From Pseudomonas sp. GD04019 (GTDB lineage Bacteria > Pseudomonadota > Gammaproteobacteria > Pseudomonadales > Pseudomonadaceae), in contig NZ_JAOEEA010000004.1 in the NCBI RefSeq assembly GCF_029837695.1, forward strand, positions 328,913-392,912: a stretch of DNA of 64,000 bases, read 5' to 3'. How positions within the stretch are numbered: position 1 is the stretch's first letter; every line of letters starts with the position of its first letter. Under the pieces are notes generated by a model that was given only the letters and a program-made list of their open reading frames with translations, made no database searches and had not been told where the DNA came from. Positions 10,192 to 20,734 of this stretch are shown here, in pieces. A program made the position numbers and the translations under genes.

Positions 10192-11460
10192 ATGTCTGAT
10201 CTGAAAACTGCCGCTCTCGAGTATCACGCGCAGCCCCGTCCGGGCAAATTGAGCGTCGAACTGACCAAGCCCACCGCGACCGCCCGCGACCTGTCCCTGG
10301 CCTACAGCCCGGGCGTTGCCGAGCCGGTGCGCGAGATTGCCCGCGATGCCGAACTGGCCTATCGCTACACCGGCAAGGGCAACCTGGTGGCAGTGATTTC
10401 CGATGGCACCGCGATCCTCGGCCTGGGCAACCTCGGCCCGTTGGCCTCCAAGCCGGTGATGGAAGGCAAGGGCGTGCTGTTCAAGCGCTTCGCCGGCATC
10501 GACGTGTTCGACATCGAGGTCGACTCCGAGAGCCCGCAGGCCTTCATCGACACCGTCAAGCGCATCTCCATCACCTTCGGCGGCATCAACCTGGAAGACA
10601 TCAAGGCGCCCGAGTGCTTCGAGATCGAGCGCGCGCTGATCGAGCAGTGCGACATCCCGGTATTCCACGATGACCAGCACGGCACTGCCATCGTCACCGC
10701 CGCCGGCATGCTCAACGCCCTGGAAATCGCCGGCAAGACTCTGGAGCAGGCCAAGGTCGTCTGCCTCGGTGCCGGTGCCGCCGCCATCTCCTGCATGAAA
10801 CTGCTGGTGAGCATGGGTGCCAAGGTCGAGAACATCTTCATGCTCGACCGCAAGGGCGTGATCCATGCCGACCGCGACGACCTGAATCAGTACAAGGCGG
10901 TATTCGCCCACGCTACCGACAAGCGCAGCCTGTCCGACGCCCTGGACGGTGCCGATGTGTTCGTCGGTTTGTCCGGTGCTAACCTGCTGAGCCAGGATGA
11001 CCTCAAGCTGATGGCGCCGAACCCAATCGTGTTCGCCTGCTCCAACCCGGACCCGGAGATCAAGCCGGAGCTGGCTCGCGAGGCGCGCCCGGACGTGATC
11101 ATGGCCACCGGTCGTTCGGACTATCCGAATCAGGTCAACAACGTGCTCGGCTTCCCCTTCATCTTCCGCGGTGCCTTGGACGTACGCGCCACCCGTATCA
11201 ACGAGGAAATGAAGATCGCCGCCGCCAACGCCCTGCGCGATCTGGCCAAACTGCCGGTACCGAAGGAAGTCTGCGAAGCCTATGGCGGCATCGAGCTGAG
11301 CTTCGGTCGTGAATACATCATTCCGAAGCCGATGGATGCTCGTCTGATCACCGTGGTCGCCGATGCCGTGGCCAAGGCTGCGATCGAGACCGGTGTGGCG
11401 ACCCTGCCGTATCCGAAGCACTACCCGCTGCAGTCGGTGAATGACGTGTTCAACGGCTGA
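10192..11460 (+). CDS. maeB: Malic enzyme (NAD(P)-dependent, single-domain)
   Basis: A 422-residue malic enzyme converting malate to pyruvate and CO2 with reduction of NAD(P). The malic N-terminal domain carries LAYSPGVAEPV and the substrate/metal region FHDDQHGTAIVTAAG; the Rossmann part has VVCLGAGAAAISCMKLL. It lacks the C-terminal phosphotransacetylase domain of the long E. coli MaeB, so it is the short form usual in Pseudomonas (PA5046 type). ATG 10192 gives the family N-terminus MSDLKTAALEYH. A strong bidirectional terminator follows. Confidence 0.93.
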   Translation: MSDLKTAALEYHAQPRPGKLSVELTKPTATARDLSLAYSPGVAEPVREIARDAELAYRYTGKGNLVAVISDGTAILGLGNLGPLASKPVMEGKGVLFKRFAGIDVFDIEVDSESPQAFIDTVKRISITFGGINLEDIKAPECFEIERALIEQCDIPVFHDDQHGTAIVTAAGMLNALEIAGKTLEQAKVVCLGAGAAAISCMKLLVSMGAKVENIFMLDRKGVIHADRDDLNQYKAVFAHATDKRSLSDALDGADVFVGLSGANLLSQDDLKLMAPNPIVFACSNPDPEIKPELAREARPDVIMATGRSDYPNQVNNVLGFPFIFRGALDVRATRINEEMKIAAANALRDLAKLPVPKEVCEAYGGIELSFGREYIIPKPMDARLITVVADAVAKAAIETGVATLPYPKHYPLQSVNDVFNG

Positions 11461-11473
11461 TCACCGGCCCAAT

Positions 11474-11501
11474 AAAAAGCCCCGCCGATGCGGGGCTTTT
11501 T
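11474..11501. terminator. Bidirectional terminator between maeB and ponA
   Basis: AAAAAGCCCCGC (11474-11485) pairs exactly with GCGGGGCTTTTT (11490-11501) across a four-base loop. It has an A run on one side and a T run on the other, so it can end both the plus-strand maeB transcript and the minus-strand ponA transcript. Confidence 0.92.
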
Positions 11502-11520
11502 ATTGCCTGGCATTCGCCAC

Positions 11521-13935
11521 TCAGAACAGGTCGAGTGGCGCCGATTCGTCGACCGGCAACGGGCTGCCGGGAATGCCCATAGCCGGATCCAGCTCGCTCA
11601 TCGGTGGCGGCGAGTCTTCGCTCTTGAACAGTTCGAAGTAGGCGTCGGGTGCGCCCGGCGAGGCTGCGCGGCCGCTCACCGGGTCGACGCGCAGGCTGAG
11701 CAGGCCGGCCGGCTCCGGCGGCAGGTGGTCCGGCTTGTCCTTGAGCGCGGCGCCCATGTAGCTCATCCAGATCGGCAGGGCCACGGTGCCGCCGTACTCA
11801 TGGCGACCCAGGCTTTCCGGCTGATCGAAGCCGACCCAGACGGTGGTCATGTAGTCGGCGTTGTAGCCGGAGAACCAGCTGTCCTTGGACTCGTTGGTGG
11901 TGCCGGTCTTGCCCGCCAGGTCGCCGCGGCCCATGGCCAGGGCGCGGCGACCGGTGCCGCGCTTGATCACGTCCTGCAGCATGCTGGTCATGATGTAGGC
12001 GGTGCGCTCGTCGATGATCTGCTCCGCGAGTACCGGTTGCTGCACTTCGGCGTTGGGCTCCTCGATCAGCAGGGCGGCGTTCTGTTCTTCGACCAGCATG
12101 ACGCTTTCCGGAGTGCGCGGCGGGTTGGCGATGAACAGCGGCTTGCCGTCGCGGCTGTCGATGCGCTCGATCAGGTACGGCTGGATCTTGCGTCCACCGT
12201 TGGCAAAGGCGCTCCAGCCGCCGGCAATTTCCAGCGGAGTGAGGCCGGCGGTGCCGAGGGCCAGGGACAGGTTGCGCGGCAGCTCCTGGCGGTTGAAGCC
12301 GAAGGCGCTGATGTAGTCGAGGGTGTAGTCGATGCCGATGGTCTGCAGCAGGCGGATCGAGACCAGATTGCGCGACTTGTACAGCGCCTCGCGCAGGCGG
12401 ATCGGGCCGAGGAAGGTGTTGTTATCGTTCTTCGGGCGCCAGGCCTCTTCCATGCCGGCTTCCTGGAACACGATCGGCGAGTCGTTGACCAAGCTGGAGG
12501 CGGTGAAACCGGCATCCAGCGCCGCACTATAGACGAAGGGCTTGAAGCTGGAGCCCGGCTGTCGCTTGGCCTGGGCGGCGCGGTTGTAGTTGCTCTGCTC
12601 GAAGGAGAAGCCGCCGACCAGGGCGCGGATCGCGCCATTCTGCGGATCCAGCGAGACCAGCGCGCTCTGCGCGGCCGGGATCTGGCGGAACAATAGAGTG
12701 TCGTTCTCGGCGTCGTGCTCGACGCGGACCAGATCGCCGATCTGCGCCACGTCAGCCGGCTTCTGCGGGCGCGGGCCGAGGCTATTGGTATTGAGGAAGG
12801 GCCGGGCCCATTTCATGCTGTCCCAGGCGACCGCCTGTTCTTCGCCGTTGCGCAGCAGCACCATGATGCCGCTGGCTTCCACCTGGGTGACGATCGCCGG
12901 CTGCAGGCCGCTGATGCTTTTGTACTTGGCCAGTTCCTGCAGCCAGGCCTCGCGGGTCAGGCCGGGCAGGCGGGTTTCCGGGCCGCGGAAGCCGTGACGC
13001 TGGTCGTAGGCGATCAGTCCGTCGTGCAGTGCCTGGTTGGCCGACTCCTGCAGCGCCGCCGGTACCGTGGTGGTGACGCGGAATCCTTCCGTATAAGCCT
13101 CGCTGCCATAGCGGCCGACCATTTCGGCGCGAGCCATCTCGGCTATATAAGGTGCATTGAGTTCGATTGGCTGTACGTGATGGCGAGCGCCGACCGGCTC
13201 GGCCAGTGCGGCCTCGTAGCGGGCCTGATCGATGGCGCCAAGCTTGTACATGCGGCCGAGAATCCAGTCACGGCGTTCCTTGCTGCGCTGCGGATTGACC
13301 AGGGGGTTGTAGCGCGAAGGCGCCTTCGGTAGGCCGGCGATCATCGCCATCTGCCCCAGGGTCGCCTCGCGGATCGACTTGCCGTAGTAGACCTGCGACG
13401 CGGCCTCGATGCCGTAGGCGCGGTTGCCCAGGTAGATCTTGTTGACGTAGAGCTCGAGGATTTCGTTCTTGCTCAGCTCGCGTTCGATCTGCAGCGCGAG
13501 GAGGATTTCATTGATCTTGCGCGAGAAGCTTCTTTCGTTGGTGAGGAAGAAATTCTTCGCCACCTGCATGGTGATGGTGCTGCCCCCGGTTTGAATGTGC
13601 CCGCTCGCCAATAACTGCGTAGCAGCGCGCATCAGGCTGGTGAAGTCGACGCCATAATGGTTGGCGAAATTGTCGTCTTCGGCGGCTAGCAGGGCGCGGA
13701 TGAAGTCGGGAGGGATGTCGTCGAAGCGGATCGGCGAGCGGCGCATCTCGCCAAATTCGGCAATCAACTTGCCGTCGGCGCTATAGACCCTTAGCGGTAT
13801 CTGCAGTTGGATGCTGCGCAGCGACTCGACGGAGGGTAAGCCAGGACTAAGATAGAGAAAGGCTCCACTGAAACTGAGCGCTAACCCGCAAAAAGCGGCG
13901 ACACAGGACCACCAGAAAAACTTCAGCAAACGCAT
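11521..13935 (-). CDS. ponA: Penicillin-binding protein 1A (class A PBP)
   Basis: An 804-residue bifunctional peptidoglycan synthase of the inner membrane. An N-terminal transmembrane anchor (about residues 8-28) is followed by a GT51 glycosyltransferase domain with EDDNFANHYGVD, then the transpeptidase domain with the serine motif SSFKPF and the KTGTT box. An OB-like insert lies between the two domains. The stop is 20 bases from the shared maeB terminator. ATG 13935 is taken as start, with a TTG one codon earlier also possible. It is divergent from pilM, the conserved arrangement in many gamma-proteobacteria. Confidence 0.96.
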   Translation of the reverse strand: MRLLKFFWWSCVAAFCGLALSFSGAFLYLSPGLPSVESLRSIQLQIPLRVYSADGKLIAEFGEMRRSPIRFDDIPPDFIRALLAAEDDNFANHYGVDFTSLMRAATQLLASGHIQTGGSTITMQVAKNFFLTNERSFSRKINEILLALQIERELSKNEILELYVNKIYLGNRAYGIEAASQVYYGKSIREATLGQMAMIAGLPKAPSRYNPLVNPQRSKERRDWILGRMYKLGAIDQARYEAALAEPVGARHHVQPIELNAPYIAEMARAEMVGRYGSEAYTEGFRVTTTVPAALQESANQALHDGLIAYDQRHGFRGPETRLPGLTREAWLQELAKYKSISGLQPAIVTQVEASGIMVLLRNGEEQAVAWDSMKWARPFLNTNSLGPRPQKPADVAQIGDLVRVEHDAENDTLLFRQIPAAQSALVSLDPQNGAIRALVGGFSFEQSNYNRAAQAKRQPGSSFKPFVYSAALDAGFTASSLVNDSPIVFQEAGMEEAWRPKNDNNTFLGPIRLREALYKSRNLVSIRLLQTIGIDYTLDYISAFGFNRQELPRNLSLALGTAGLTPLEIAGGWSAFANGGRKIQPYLIERIDSRDGKPLFIANPPRTPESVMLVEEQNAALLIEEPNAEVQQPVLAEQIIDERTAYIMTSMLQDVIKRGTGRRALAMGRGDLAGKTGTTNESKDSWFSGYNADYMTTVWVGFDQPESLGRHEYGGTVALPIWMSYMGAALKDKPDHLPPEPAGLLSLRVDPVSGRAASPGAPDAYFELFKSEDSPPPMSELDPAMGIPGSPLPVDESAPLDLF

Positions 13936-14007
13936 CAAGGTTCTTGGAATTCCAGTTAAAAGAATGGGTTAAGCGGTGCGTGGTGCGAAAAGGGGAAAAC
14001 TGTTCAC

Positions 14008-14036
14008 ATTATAAGCGGTTTTTTTACAGGGGAGCC
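14008..14036 (-). promoter_or_regulatory. Predicted ponA promoter in the ponA-pilM divergent region
   Basis: On the minus strand a perfect -10 hexamer TATAAT occupies 14008-14013. The best -35 is weak: GGCTCC/TGGCTC at 17-18 bases upstream. The region is AT-rich and also must carry the pilM promoter, for which I could not choose a single candidate. Confidence 0.45.
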
Positions 14037-14092
14037 ATTTGCGCTTCTGTCAAGACTGTTATTTAATGTGGAAAAACATAAATAGTCCGTAA

Positions 14093-15183
<1,091 letters not shown>

Positions 15184-15184
<1 letters not shown>

Positions 15185-15804
15185 TGGCGCGGATTAACTT
15201 ACTTCCGTGGCGGGAGCAGTTGCGCGAGGAGCGCAAGCAGCGTTTTTTAGCTGCCTTGGGTGGCTCCCTGGTTGTCGCTGGAGGGCTTGTATTCTTGGGT
15301 GGGCAATATTTAGACAGTGCAATCCAGCAGCAAAGTGCGCGCAATGAATTCATTCGCAAGGAAATAGCCGTCCTTGATGCGCGGATCAAGGAAATTAGCG
15401 AGCTGAAAAAAAGGCGAGAGCAGCTTCTTGAGAGGATGAAGATTATTCAGGATCTTCAAGGTAATCGGCCGGTTATTGGGCATATTTTTGATCAGCTAGT
15501 TCGTACACTCCCGGACGGTGTTTATTTTTCGGAGCTGAAAAGCTCTGGGGAAAGTATTTCGATATTTGGTGCCGCCGAATCAAATAATCGAGTGTCAAGT
15601 TTAATGCGAAATCTTGACTCCTCTGATTGGCTCAAGTCTCCAAATTTAACAGAAGTTAAGGCGGTAACTGCAGGTGGAGTGGATCAAGCTAATACGTTTA
15701 GGTTGACTGTTCAGCAGACTCGTCCTGGAGAAGATGTGCAGGAGGATGGCGAGGCGGGGCGAGGTCAAGCGAACAGTAAAAACATCCCAGGTAAAAAATC
15801 ATGA
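15184..15804 (+). CDS. pilN: Type IV pilus assembly protein PilN
   Basis: A 206-residue bitopic inner-membrane protein. The N-terminus carries the INLLPWR motif (residues 4-10) that inserts into PilM. One transmembrane helix follows at about residues 21-42, then a periplasmic coiled coil and a ferredoxin-like domain that pairs with PilO. From about 15240 onward base use becomes much more AT-rich than in flanking genes. It overlaps pilO by four bases. Confidence 0.95.
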
Positions 15805-16424
15805 ATCTCGCTGATTCTATTGATGCGCTGCGCAAACTGAATTTGTCTGAACTGGATGTAAATAATCTGGGCTCATGGCCTGTGGCGGCCAAGGTGATCG
15901 CTAGTGTTCTAGTGTTAATTGTGGCCATAGGGTTGGGCTATAATTTTTATCTTCAAGATCTGCAGGGAATGCTGGATCAGCAGCGTGCCGAGGAGCTTGT
16001 TTTAAAGGATACGTTCTCTAGTAAAGCCTTCCAAGCGGCCAACTTGGATGCTTATAAGGTGCAGATGGTAGAGATGGAGGAGTCCTTTGGGGCTCTGCTT
16101 CGGCAGCTGCCTAGTGATACAGAGGTTCCAGGCTTGTTAGAAGATATCACTCGTACAGGTCTTGGAAGTGGTTTGGAGTTTGAGGAGATAAAACTGCAGC
16201 CGGAAGCTGTTCAGCAATTTTATGTTGAGTTGCCGATACAGATTGTTGTTGTGGGTGGCTATCATGATTTGGCCACGTTTGTGAGTGGGGTTTCTAGCTT
16301 GCCTCGAATCGTTACGCTTCATGACTTTGAAGTCAAAGTGGCTGACAAGGATAATCCTTCAAGATTACGGATGAGCGTGCTAGCTAAGACCTATCGTTAC
16401 AATGATCAGGGGCTGGCAAAATGA
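15801..16424 (+). CDS. pilO: Type IV pilus assembly protein PilO
   Basis: A 207-residue inner-membrane partner of PilN. A short cytoplasmic N-terminus precedes a transmembrane helix (KVIASVLVLIVAIGLGYNF, about residues 31-49), a coiled coil and the periplasmic ferredoxin-like domain containing IQIVVVGGYHDLATFVS. It overlaps pilN and pilP by four bases each. AT-rich like pilN. Confidence 0.95.
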   Translation: MNLADSIDALRKLNLSELDVNNLGSWPVAAKVIASVLVLIVAIGLGYNFYLQDLQGMLDQQRAEELVLKDTFSSKAFQAANLDAYKVQMVEMEESFGALLRQLPSDTEVPGLLEDITRTGLGSGLEFEEIKLQPEAVQQFYVELPIQIVVVGGYHDLATFVSGVSSLPRIVTLHDFEVKVADKDNPSRLRMSVLAKTYRYNDQGLAK

Positions 16425-16945
16425 ATCGAGTATCCTGTTTGTTGCTAGTGATTTCGTTTTTGACTCTTTCTGGTTGTGTCGACGATGATTTTTCTGATCT
16501 CCAATCCTACATGGAAGAAGTTAGAAGTAGGCCGAAAGGTTCAATCGAGCCCTTACCTAAGTTTCAACCGTATGAAGCATTTGCATATAGTGCCGCCTCT
16601 CTTAGAAGTCCATTTCAGCCGCCTGTGAAGATTGATTTGGCGAGCCAGAAAAAAGGCTCCAAGGATATAAAGCCTGACGAAACTAGGGTTAAACAATTCT
16701 TGGAGGGCTTCAATATAGAGGCTTTCGAGATGGTTGGGACATTGGCCCGAGATGGTGGGGTATATGGGCTTGTGCGTGGGGCTGGAGGGGTCCACAGAGT
16801 TAAGGCAGGTGATTATCTTGGAAGAAATCACGGCCGTGTGACAGCAGTTGATGAAGCACAGATTGAAGTTATTGAGATCGTGCCGGATGGAGAGGGTGGT
16901 TGGCTTGAGCGTCCGCGTAGTCTCACCCTAAAAGAGCGCTCGTAA
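16421..16945 (+). CDS. pilP: Type IV pilus assembly lipoprotein PilP
   Basis: A 174-residue inner-membrane lipoprotein linking the PilNO complex to the PilQ secretin. The lipobox LSGC places the lipidated cysteine at residue 19, followed by Val-Asp-Asp-Asp; Asp near +2 fits retention in the inner membrane. A disordered linker precedes the C-terminal beta domain (MVGTLARDGGVYGLVRGAGGV onward). AT-rich. Confidence 0.94.
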   Translation: MNRVSCLLLVISFLTLSGCVDDDFSDLQSYMEEVRSRPKGSIEPLPKFQPYEAFAYSAASLRSPFQPPVKIDLASQKKGSKDIKPDETRVKQFLEGFNIEAFEMVGTLARDGGVYGLVRGAGGVHRVKAGDYLGRNHGRVTAVDEAQIEVIEIVPDGEGGWLERPRSLTLKERS

Positions 16946-16999
16946 TGGTGGCCAATCATGAAGAATAACTACAAATTTGCAGAACGGAAGAACCAGCTT

Positions 17000-19051
17000 A
17001 TGAATAGCTCGCTTTATCGTTTTGGCGCTTTTCTTTTTGTGGCGTCATTTGCACCGTCAGCGCTAGCGGCAAGCTTGCAGGCGCTTGATGTCGCATCGCT
17101 GCCAGGAGATAAGGTCGAGCTGCGATTGACCTTTGATGAGCCTGTTTCCGCACCTCGTGGATATACAATAGAACAACCAGCTCGCATCGCTCTTGATCTT
17201 CCAGGTGTGTCTAATGCATTGGGATCAAAAAATCGCGAGCTTGGTGTGGGTAATGCCCGCAGTGTGACGGTGGTTGAGGCAAAAGATCGAACTCGGCTAA
17301 TTGTAAATTTATCAGCTCTTGTCCCTTATCATACAAGGTCTGAGGGTAATAATCTGTATGTGGTAGTCGGCGAGTCTGGTGGTGTTGCCTCCACTGTTGC
17401 TAGCCAACCGCCGCAACCTATTAAGTCGGCTGCCTATGTTGCGCCTGGGCGCGCAATCAATAATATTGATTTTCAGCGTGGGGAGCAGGGCGAGGGAAAT
17501 GTGGTAATTGAGCTTTCTGATCCGGCGGTGACCGCTGATATTCAAGAGCAAGGTGGGAAAATTCGGCTGGGTTTCTCGAAAACGCAATTGCCTGACAGTC
17601 TCAAGGTGCGGCTGGATGTAAAAGATTTTGCGACCCCTGTCCAGTTTGTTAGTGCGGCATCTCAGGGGGCTGAAAGCAGTATAACTATTGAGCCCGTTGG
17701 GAATTACGATTATCTCGTATTCCAAACGGACAATAAACTGACGATCAGTGTTAAACCACTTACTCAGGATGACGTTGAAAGACAAAAGGCTGAGCGATTT
17801 GCATACTCTGGTGAAAAGCTTTCTCTGAATTTTCAGGATATTGATGTTAGATCGGTTCTGCAGTTAATTGCTGATTTCACGGATCTGAATTTGGTTGCCA
17901 GTGATACAGTTCAGGGGAACATAACGCTGCGCCTGCAAAATGTACCATGGGACCAGGCTCTGGATCTGGTATTGAAAACTCGTGGTCTTGATAAGCGGCA
18001 GGTGGGAAATGTTCTTCTCATTGCGCCCGCAGATGAAATTGCGGCTAGAGAGCGCCAAGAGCTGGAAGCACAAAAGCAAATTGCAGAGCTTGCTCCTTTG
18101 CGGCGCGAATTGATCCAGATTAATTATGCGAAGGCTTCTGATATTGCTGCATTATTCCAGTCCGTAACGGATGCTGAGGGGGCGCAGCAGGCTGATGGAA
18201 GAGGTTCGGTCACGGTTGATGATAGAACGAACAGTATTATTGCCTATCAAACTCAAGAACGTTTGGATGAGTTGCGGCGGATAGTTACACAGCTTGATAT
18301 ACCGGTTCGCCAGGTTATGGTTGAGGCTCGTATAGTTGAAGCTAGTGTTGACTTCAATAAGGAGCTGGGGGTTGAGTGGCGAGGGCTTCGCTTGGGTGAT
18401 AATAATTGGGTTATTGGTGGGTCTAACAGCGTACAAGATCCAGCAGCGCCAGCGCTTGGGAATTTCGTTGATCTAGGCGCTCCTGGGCGAACGGCTGGAT
18501 TGAATCTTGGTTTTATAACGGATAATACGCTGCTCGATCTTGAGTTGTCTGCCATGGAGAAAACAGGCAATGGTGAGATAATTTCTCAGCCAAAAGTTGT
18601 TACCTCTGATAAAGAGACGGCAAAGATTTTAAAGGGGGCTAAGATTCCATACCAAGAAGCCTCCTCCAGTGGTGCGTCAACAACTGCATTTGCCGAGGCA
18701 AATCTCTCTTTAGAGGTGACGCCGCAAATTACTCCTGATAACAGGGTTATCATCGAGGTAAAGGTTAATAAGGATGCTGCTGATTTCTCCAATCAAGTTG
18801 ACGGCACTCCTTCGATCCTTACTAACGAAGTCAATGCCAAGGTTCTGGTAAGTGATGGGGAGACCATCGTTTTAGGTGGGATATTTACCAATACTCAGTC
18901 CAAGGCAGTTGATAAGGTCCCGCTGTTGGGGGATATGCCATACATTGGTCGCCTGTTCCGTCGAGATGTTGTGGCTGATAACAAATTCGAGCTGCTAGTG
19001 TTCCTGACTCCGCGGATCATGAATAATCAGTCCATTGCGGTAAGCAACTGA
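17000..19051 (+). CDS. pilQ: Type IV pilus secretin PilQ
   Basis: A 683-residue outer-membrane secretin forming the gated pore through which the pilus exits. A signal peptide ends near PSALAA; two AMIN domains (peptidoglycan binding) follow, then the N0/N1 domains ([20 protein letters not shown]) and the C-terminal secretin barrel (VEVTPQ-type region, then [19 protein letters not shown]). I place the start at ATG 17000 ([11 protein letters not shown]), which has GGAAG upstream and matches the N-terminus known for PilQ; the longer frame from 16958 adds 14 hydrophilic residues before the signal peptide. Strongly AT-rich for this genome. Confidence 0.95.
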   Translation: MNSSLYRFGAFLFVASFAPSALAASLQALDVASLPGDKVELRLTFDEPVSAPRGYTIEQPARIALDLPGVSNALGSKNRELGVGNARSVTVVEAKDRTRLIVNLSALVPYHTRSEGNNLYVVVGESGGVASTVASQPPQPIKSAAYVAPGRAINNIDFQRGEQGEGNVVIELSDPAVTADIQEQGGKIRLGFSKTQLPDSLKVRLDVKDFATPVQFVSAASQGAESSITIEPVGNYDYLVFQTDNKLTISVKPLTQDDVERQKAERFAYSGEKLSLNFQDIDVRSVLQLIADFTDLNLVASDTVQGNITLRLQNVPWDQALDLVLKTRGLDKRQVGNVLLIAPADEIAARERQELEAQKQIAELAPLRRELIQINYAKASDIAALFQSVTDAEGAQQADGRGSVTVDDRTNSIIAYQTQERLDELRRIVTQLDIPVRQVMVEARIVEASVDFNKELGVEWRGLRLGDNNWVIGGSNSVQDPAAPALGNFVDLGAPGRTAGLNLGFITDNTLLDLELSAMEKTGNGEIISQPKVVTSDKETAKILKGAKIPYQEASSSGASTTAFAEANLSLEVTPQITPDNRVIIEVKVNKDAADFSNQVDGTPSILTNEVNAKVLVSDGETIVLGGIFTNTQSKAVDKVPLLGDMPYIGRLFRRDVVADNKFELLVFLTPRIMNNQSIAVSN

Positions 19052-19053
19052 TA

Positions 19054-19572
19054 GTGCAGAACATGATCCTGGTTGGCCCGATGGGCGCTGGTAAAAGCAC
19101 TATCGGGCGGTTGTTGGCGAAAGAGCTAAGGCTGCATTTCAAGGATTCGGACAAGGAAATCGAGCAGCGTACTGGTGCCGATATTCCCTGGATCTTCGAT
19201 GTGGAAGGCGAGCAGGGTTTTCGCGAGCGTGAGCAAGCGATGATTGCGGAGCTCTGCGAGCTTGACGGTGTTGTGATTGCCACGGGTGGTGGGGTCGTGT
19301 TGCGGCCTGAGAATCGCCAGGCGTTGCGCGAAGGGGGGCGAGTTGTATATCTGCACGCCTCCGTCGAGCAGCAGTTGGAGCGCACTTCTCGAGATCGTAA
19401 TCGGCCTCTGCTGCGCAATGCAGAGCCGGGCAAGGTATTGCGCAACCTGATGGAAATTCGTGATCCGCTCTACCGAGAGATCGCGGATGTGATCATCGAG
19501 ACGGATGAGCGGCCACCGCGTCTGGTGGTGCAGGAGATCATCGAACGCCTCGAGGCATTGCCTCCCCGTTAA
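19054..19572 (+). CDS. aroK: Shikimate kinase
   Basis: A 172-residue kinase phosphorylating shikimate at the 3-position in chorismate synthesis. Walker [10 protein letters not shown] is at residues 8-16; the shikimate-binding [11 protein letters not shown] and ATGGGVV follow. The start is GTG 19054, two bases after the pilQ stop; an ATG three codons later would cut the beta strand before the P-loop. It continues the pil transcript and precedes aroB. Confidence 0.96.
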   Translation: MQNMILVGPMGAGKSTIGRLLAKELRLHFKDSDKEIEQRTGADIPWIFDVEGEQGFREREQAMIAELCELDGVVIATGGGVVLRPENRQALREGGRVVYLHASVEQQLERTSRDRNRPLLRNAEPGKVLRNLMEIRDPLYREIADVIIETDERPPRLVVQEIIERLEALPPR

Positions 19573-19621
19573 AGAGCGCGTCTATCTGCGTTATCCTATG
19601 CCCTTTCTGTTCGGGGGCTTC

Positions 19622-20725
19622 ATGCAGACTCTTACTGTCGATCTTGGTGAGCGCAGCTATCCCATCTATATCGGGGAAGGGCTGCTCTCTCGTTCTGATC
19701 TGTTCAAGCCCCACTTGGCGGGGCGTCAGGTGGCGATCGTCACCAACGAAACCGTCGCTCCTCTCTATCTCGATACGCTGCAGCAATCCCTGAAGGGACA
19801 GGATATCGCGTCCGTGGTGCTGCCCGATGGCGAAAGCTTCAAGACCTGGGAAACCCTGCAGCTGATCTTCGATGGCCTGCTCCAGGCGCGCCATGATCGC
19901 AAGACTACGGTCATCGCTCTGGGCGGTGGGGTTGTCGGCGATATGGCTGGCTTCGCGGCAGCTTGCTATCAGCGTGGCGTCGATTTCATCCAGGTGCCGA
20001 CTACCTTGTTATCTCAAGTGGATTCTTCCGTTGGAGGGAAGACCGGCATCAATCATCCGCTGGGCAAGAACATGGTGGGCGCTTTCTACCAGCCCAATGC
20101 GGTGATCATCGATACGACCGTTCTTGGTACGCTCCCCGCGCGCGAACTGTCGGCCGGGCTAGCCGAAGTGATCAAGTACGGCCTGATCTGCGATCTGGAT
20201 TTTCTGGGGTGGCTGGAAGAGAACATCGATGCTTTACGTTCGCTGCAGCCTGAAGCGCTCGTTGAGGCCATTGAACGCTCTTGTGCGGCCAAGGCGCGGG
20301 TGGTGGGGCTGGATGAGCGCGAGTCTGGCCTGCGCGCCATTCTGAATCTCGGCCATACCTTCGGTCATGCCGTCGAGACGCATATGGGCTACGGCGAATG
20401 GCTGCACGGCGAGGCAGTGGCTGCCGGCACTGCCATGGCGTTGGAGATGTCGTCTCGCCTGGGCTGGATCTCGACTGCCGATCGCGATCGCGGCATTCGT
20501 CTTCTACTACGAGCCGGTCTTCCTGTGGTTCCGCCCGTCGAGATGGGGCCCGAAGATTTTCTCGAGCACATGGCGGTCGACAAGAAAGTGCTAGATGGTC
20601 GCCTGCGCCTGGTCTTGCTGCGCCAGCTCGGCGAGGCCGTGATTACCGATGACTTCCCGCGGGAAGTTCTGGATGCCACCTTGCGCGCAGACTACCGCGC
20701 GCTGCTGGCTCAGCTTGGAGAATAA
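19622..20725 (+). CDS. aroB: 3-dehydroquinate synthase
   Basis: A 367-residue NAD- and metal-dependent enzyme converting DAHP to 3-dehydroquinate, the second step of the shikimate pathway. Typical motifs are [28 protein letters not shown] and the metal-binding HTFGHAVE with the later HGEAVA. The start ATG 19622 gives the family N-terminus [18 protein letters not shown]. It lies 49 bases after aroK, in the usual aroK-aroB-damX order. Confidence 0.97.
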   Translation: MQTLTVDLGERSYPIYIGEGLLSRSDLFKPHLAGRQVAIVTNETVAPLYLDTLQQSLKGQDIASVVLPDGESFKTWETLQLIFDGLLQARHDRKTTVIALGGGVVGDMAGFAAACYQRGVDFIQVPTTLLSQVDSSVGGKTGINHPLGKNMVGAFYQPNAVIIDTTVLGTLPARELSAGLAEVIKYGLICDLDFLGWLEENIDALRSLQPEALVEAIERSCAAKARVVGLDERESGLRAILNLGHTFGHAVETHMGYGEWLHGEAVAAGTAMALEMSSRLGWISTADRDRGIRLLLRAGLPVVPPVEMGPEDFLEHMAVDKKVLDGRLRLVLLRQLGEAVITDDFPREVLDATLRADYRALLAQLGE

Positions 20726-20734
20726 GAGAGCTAC

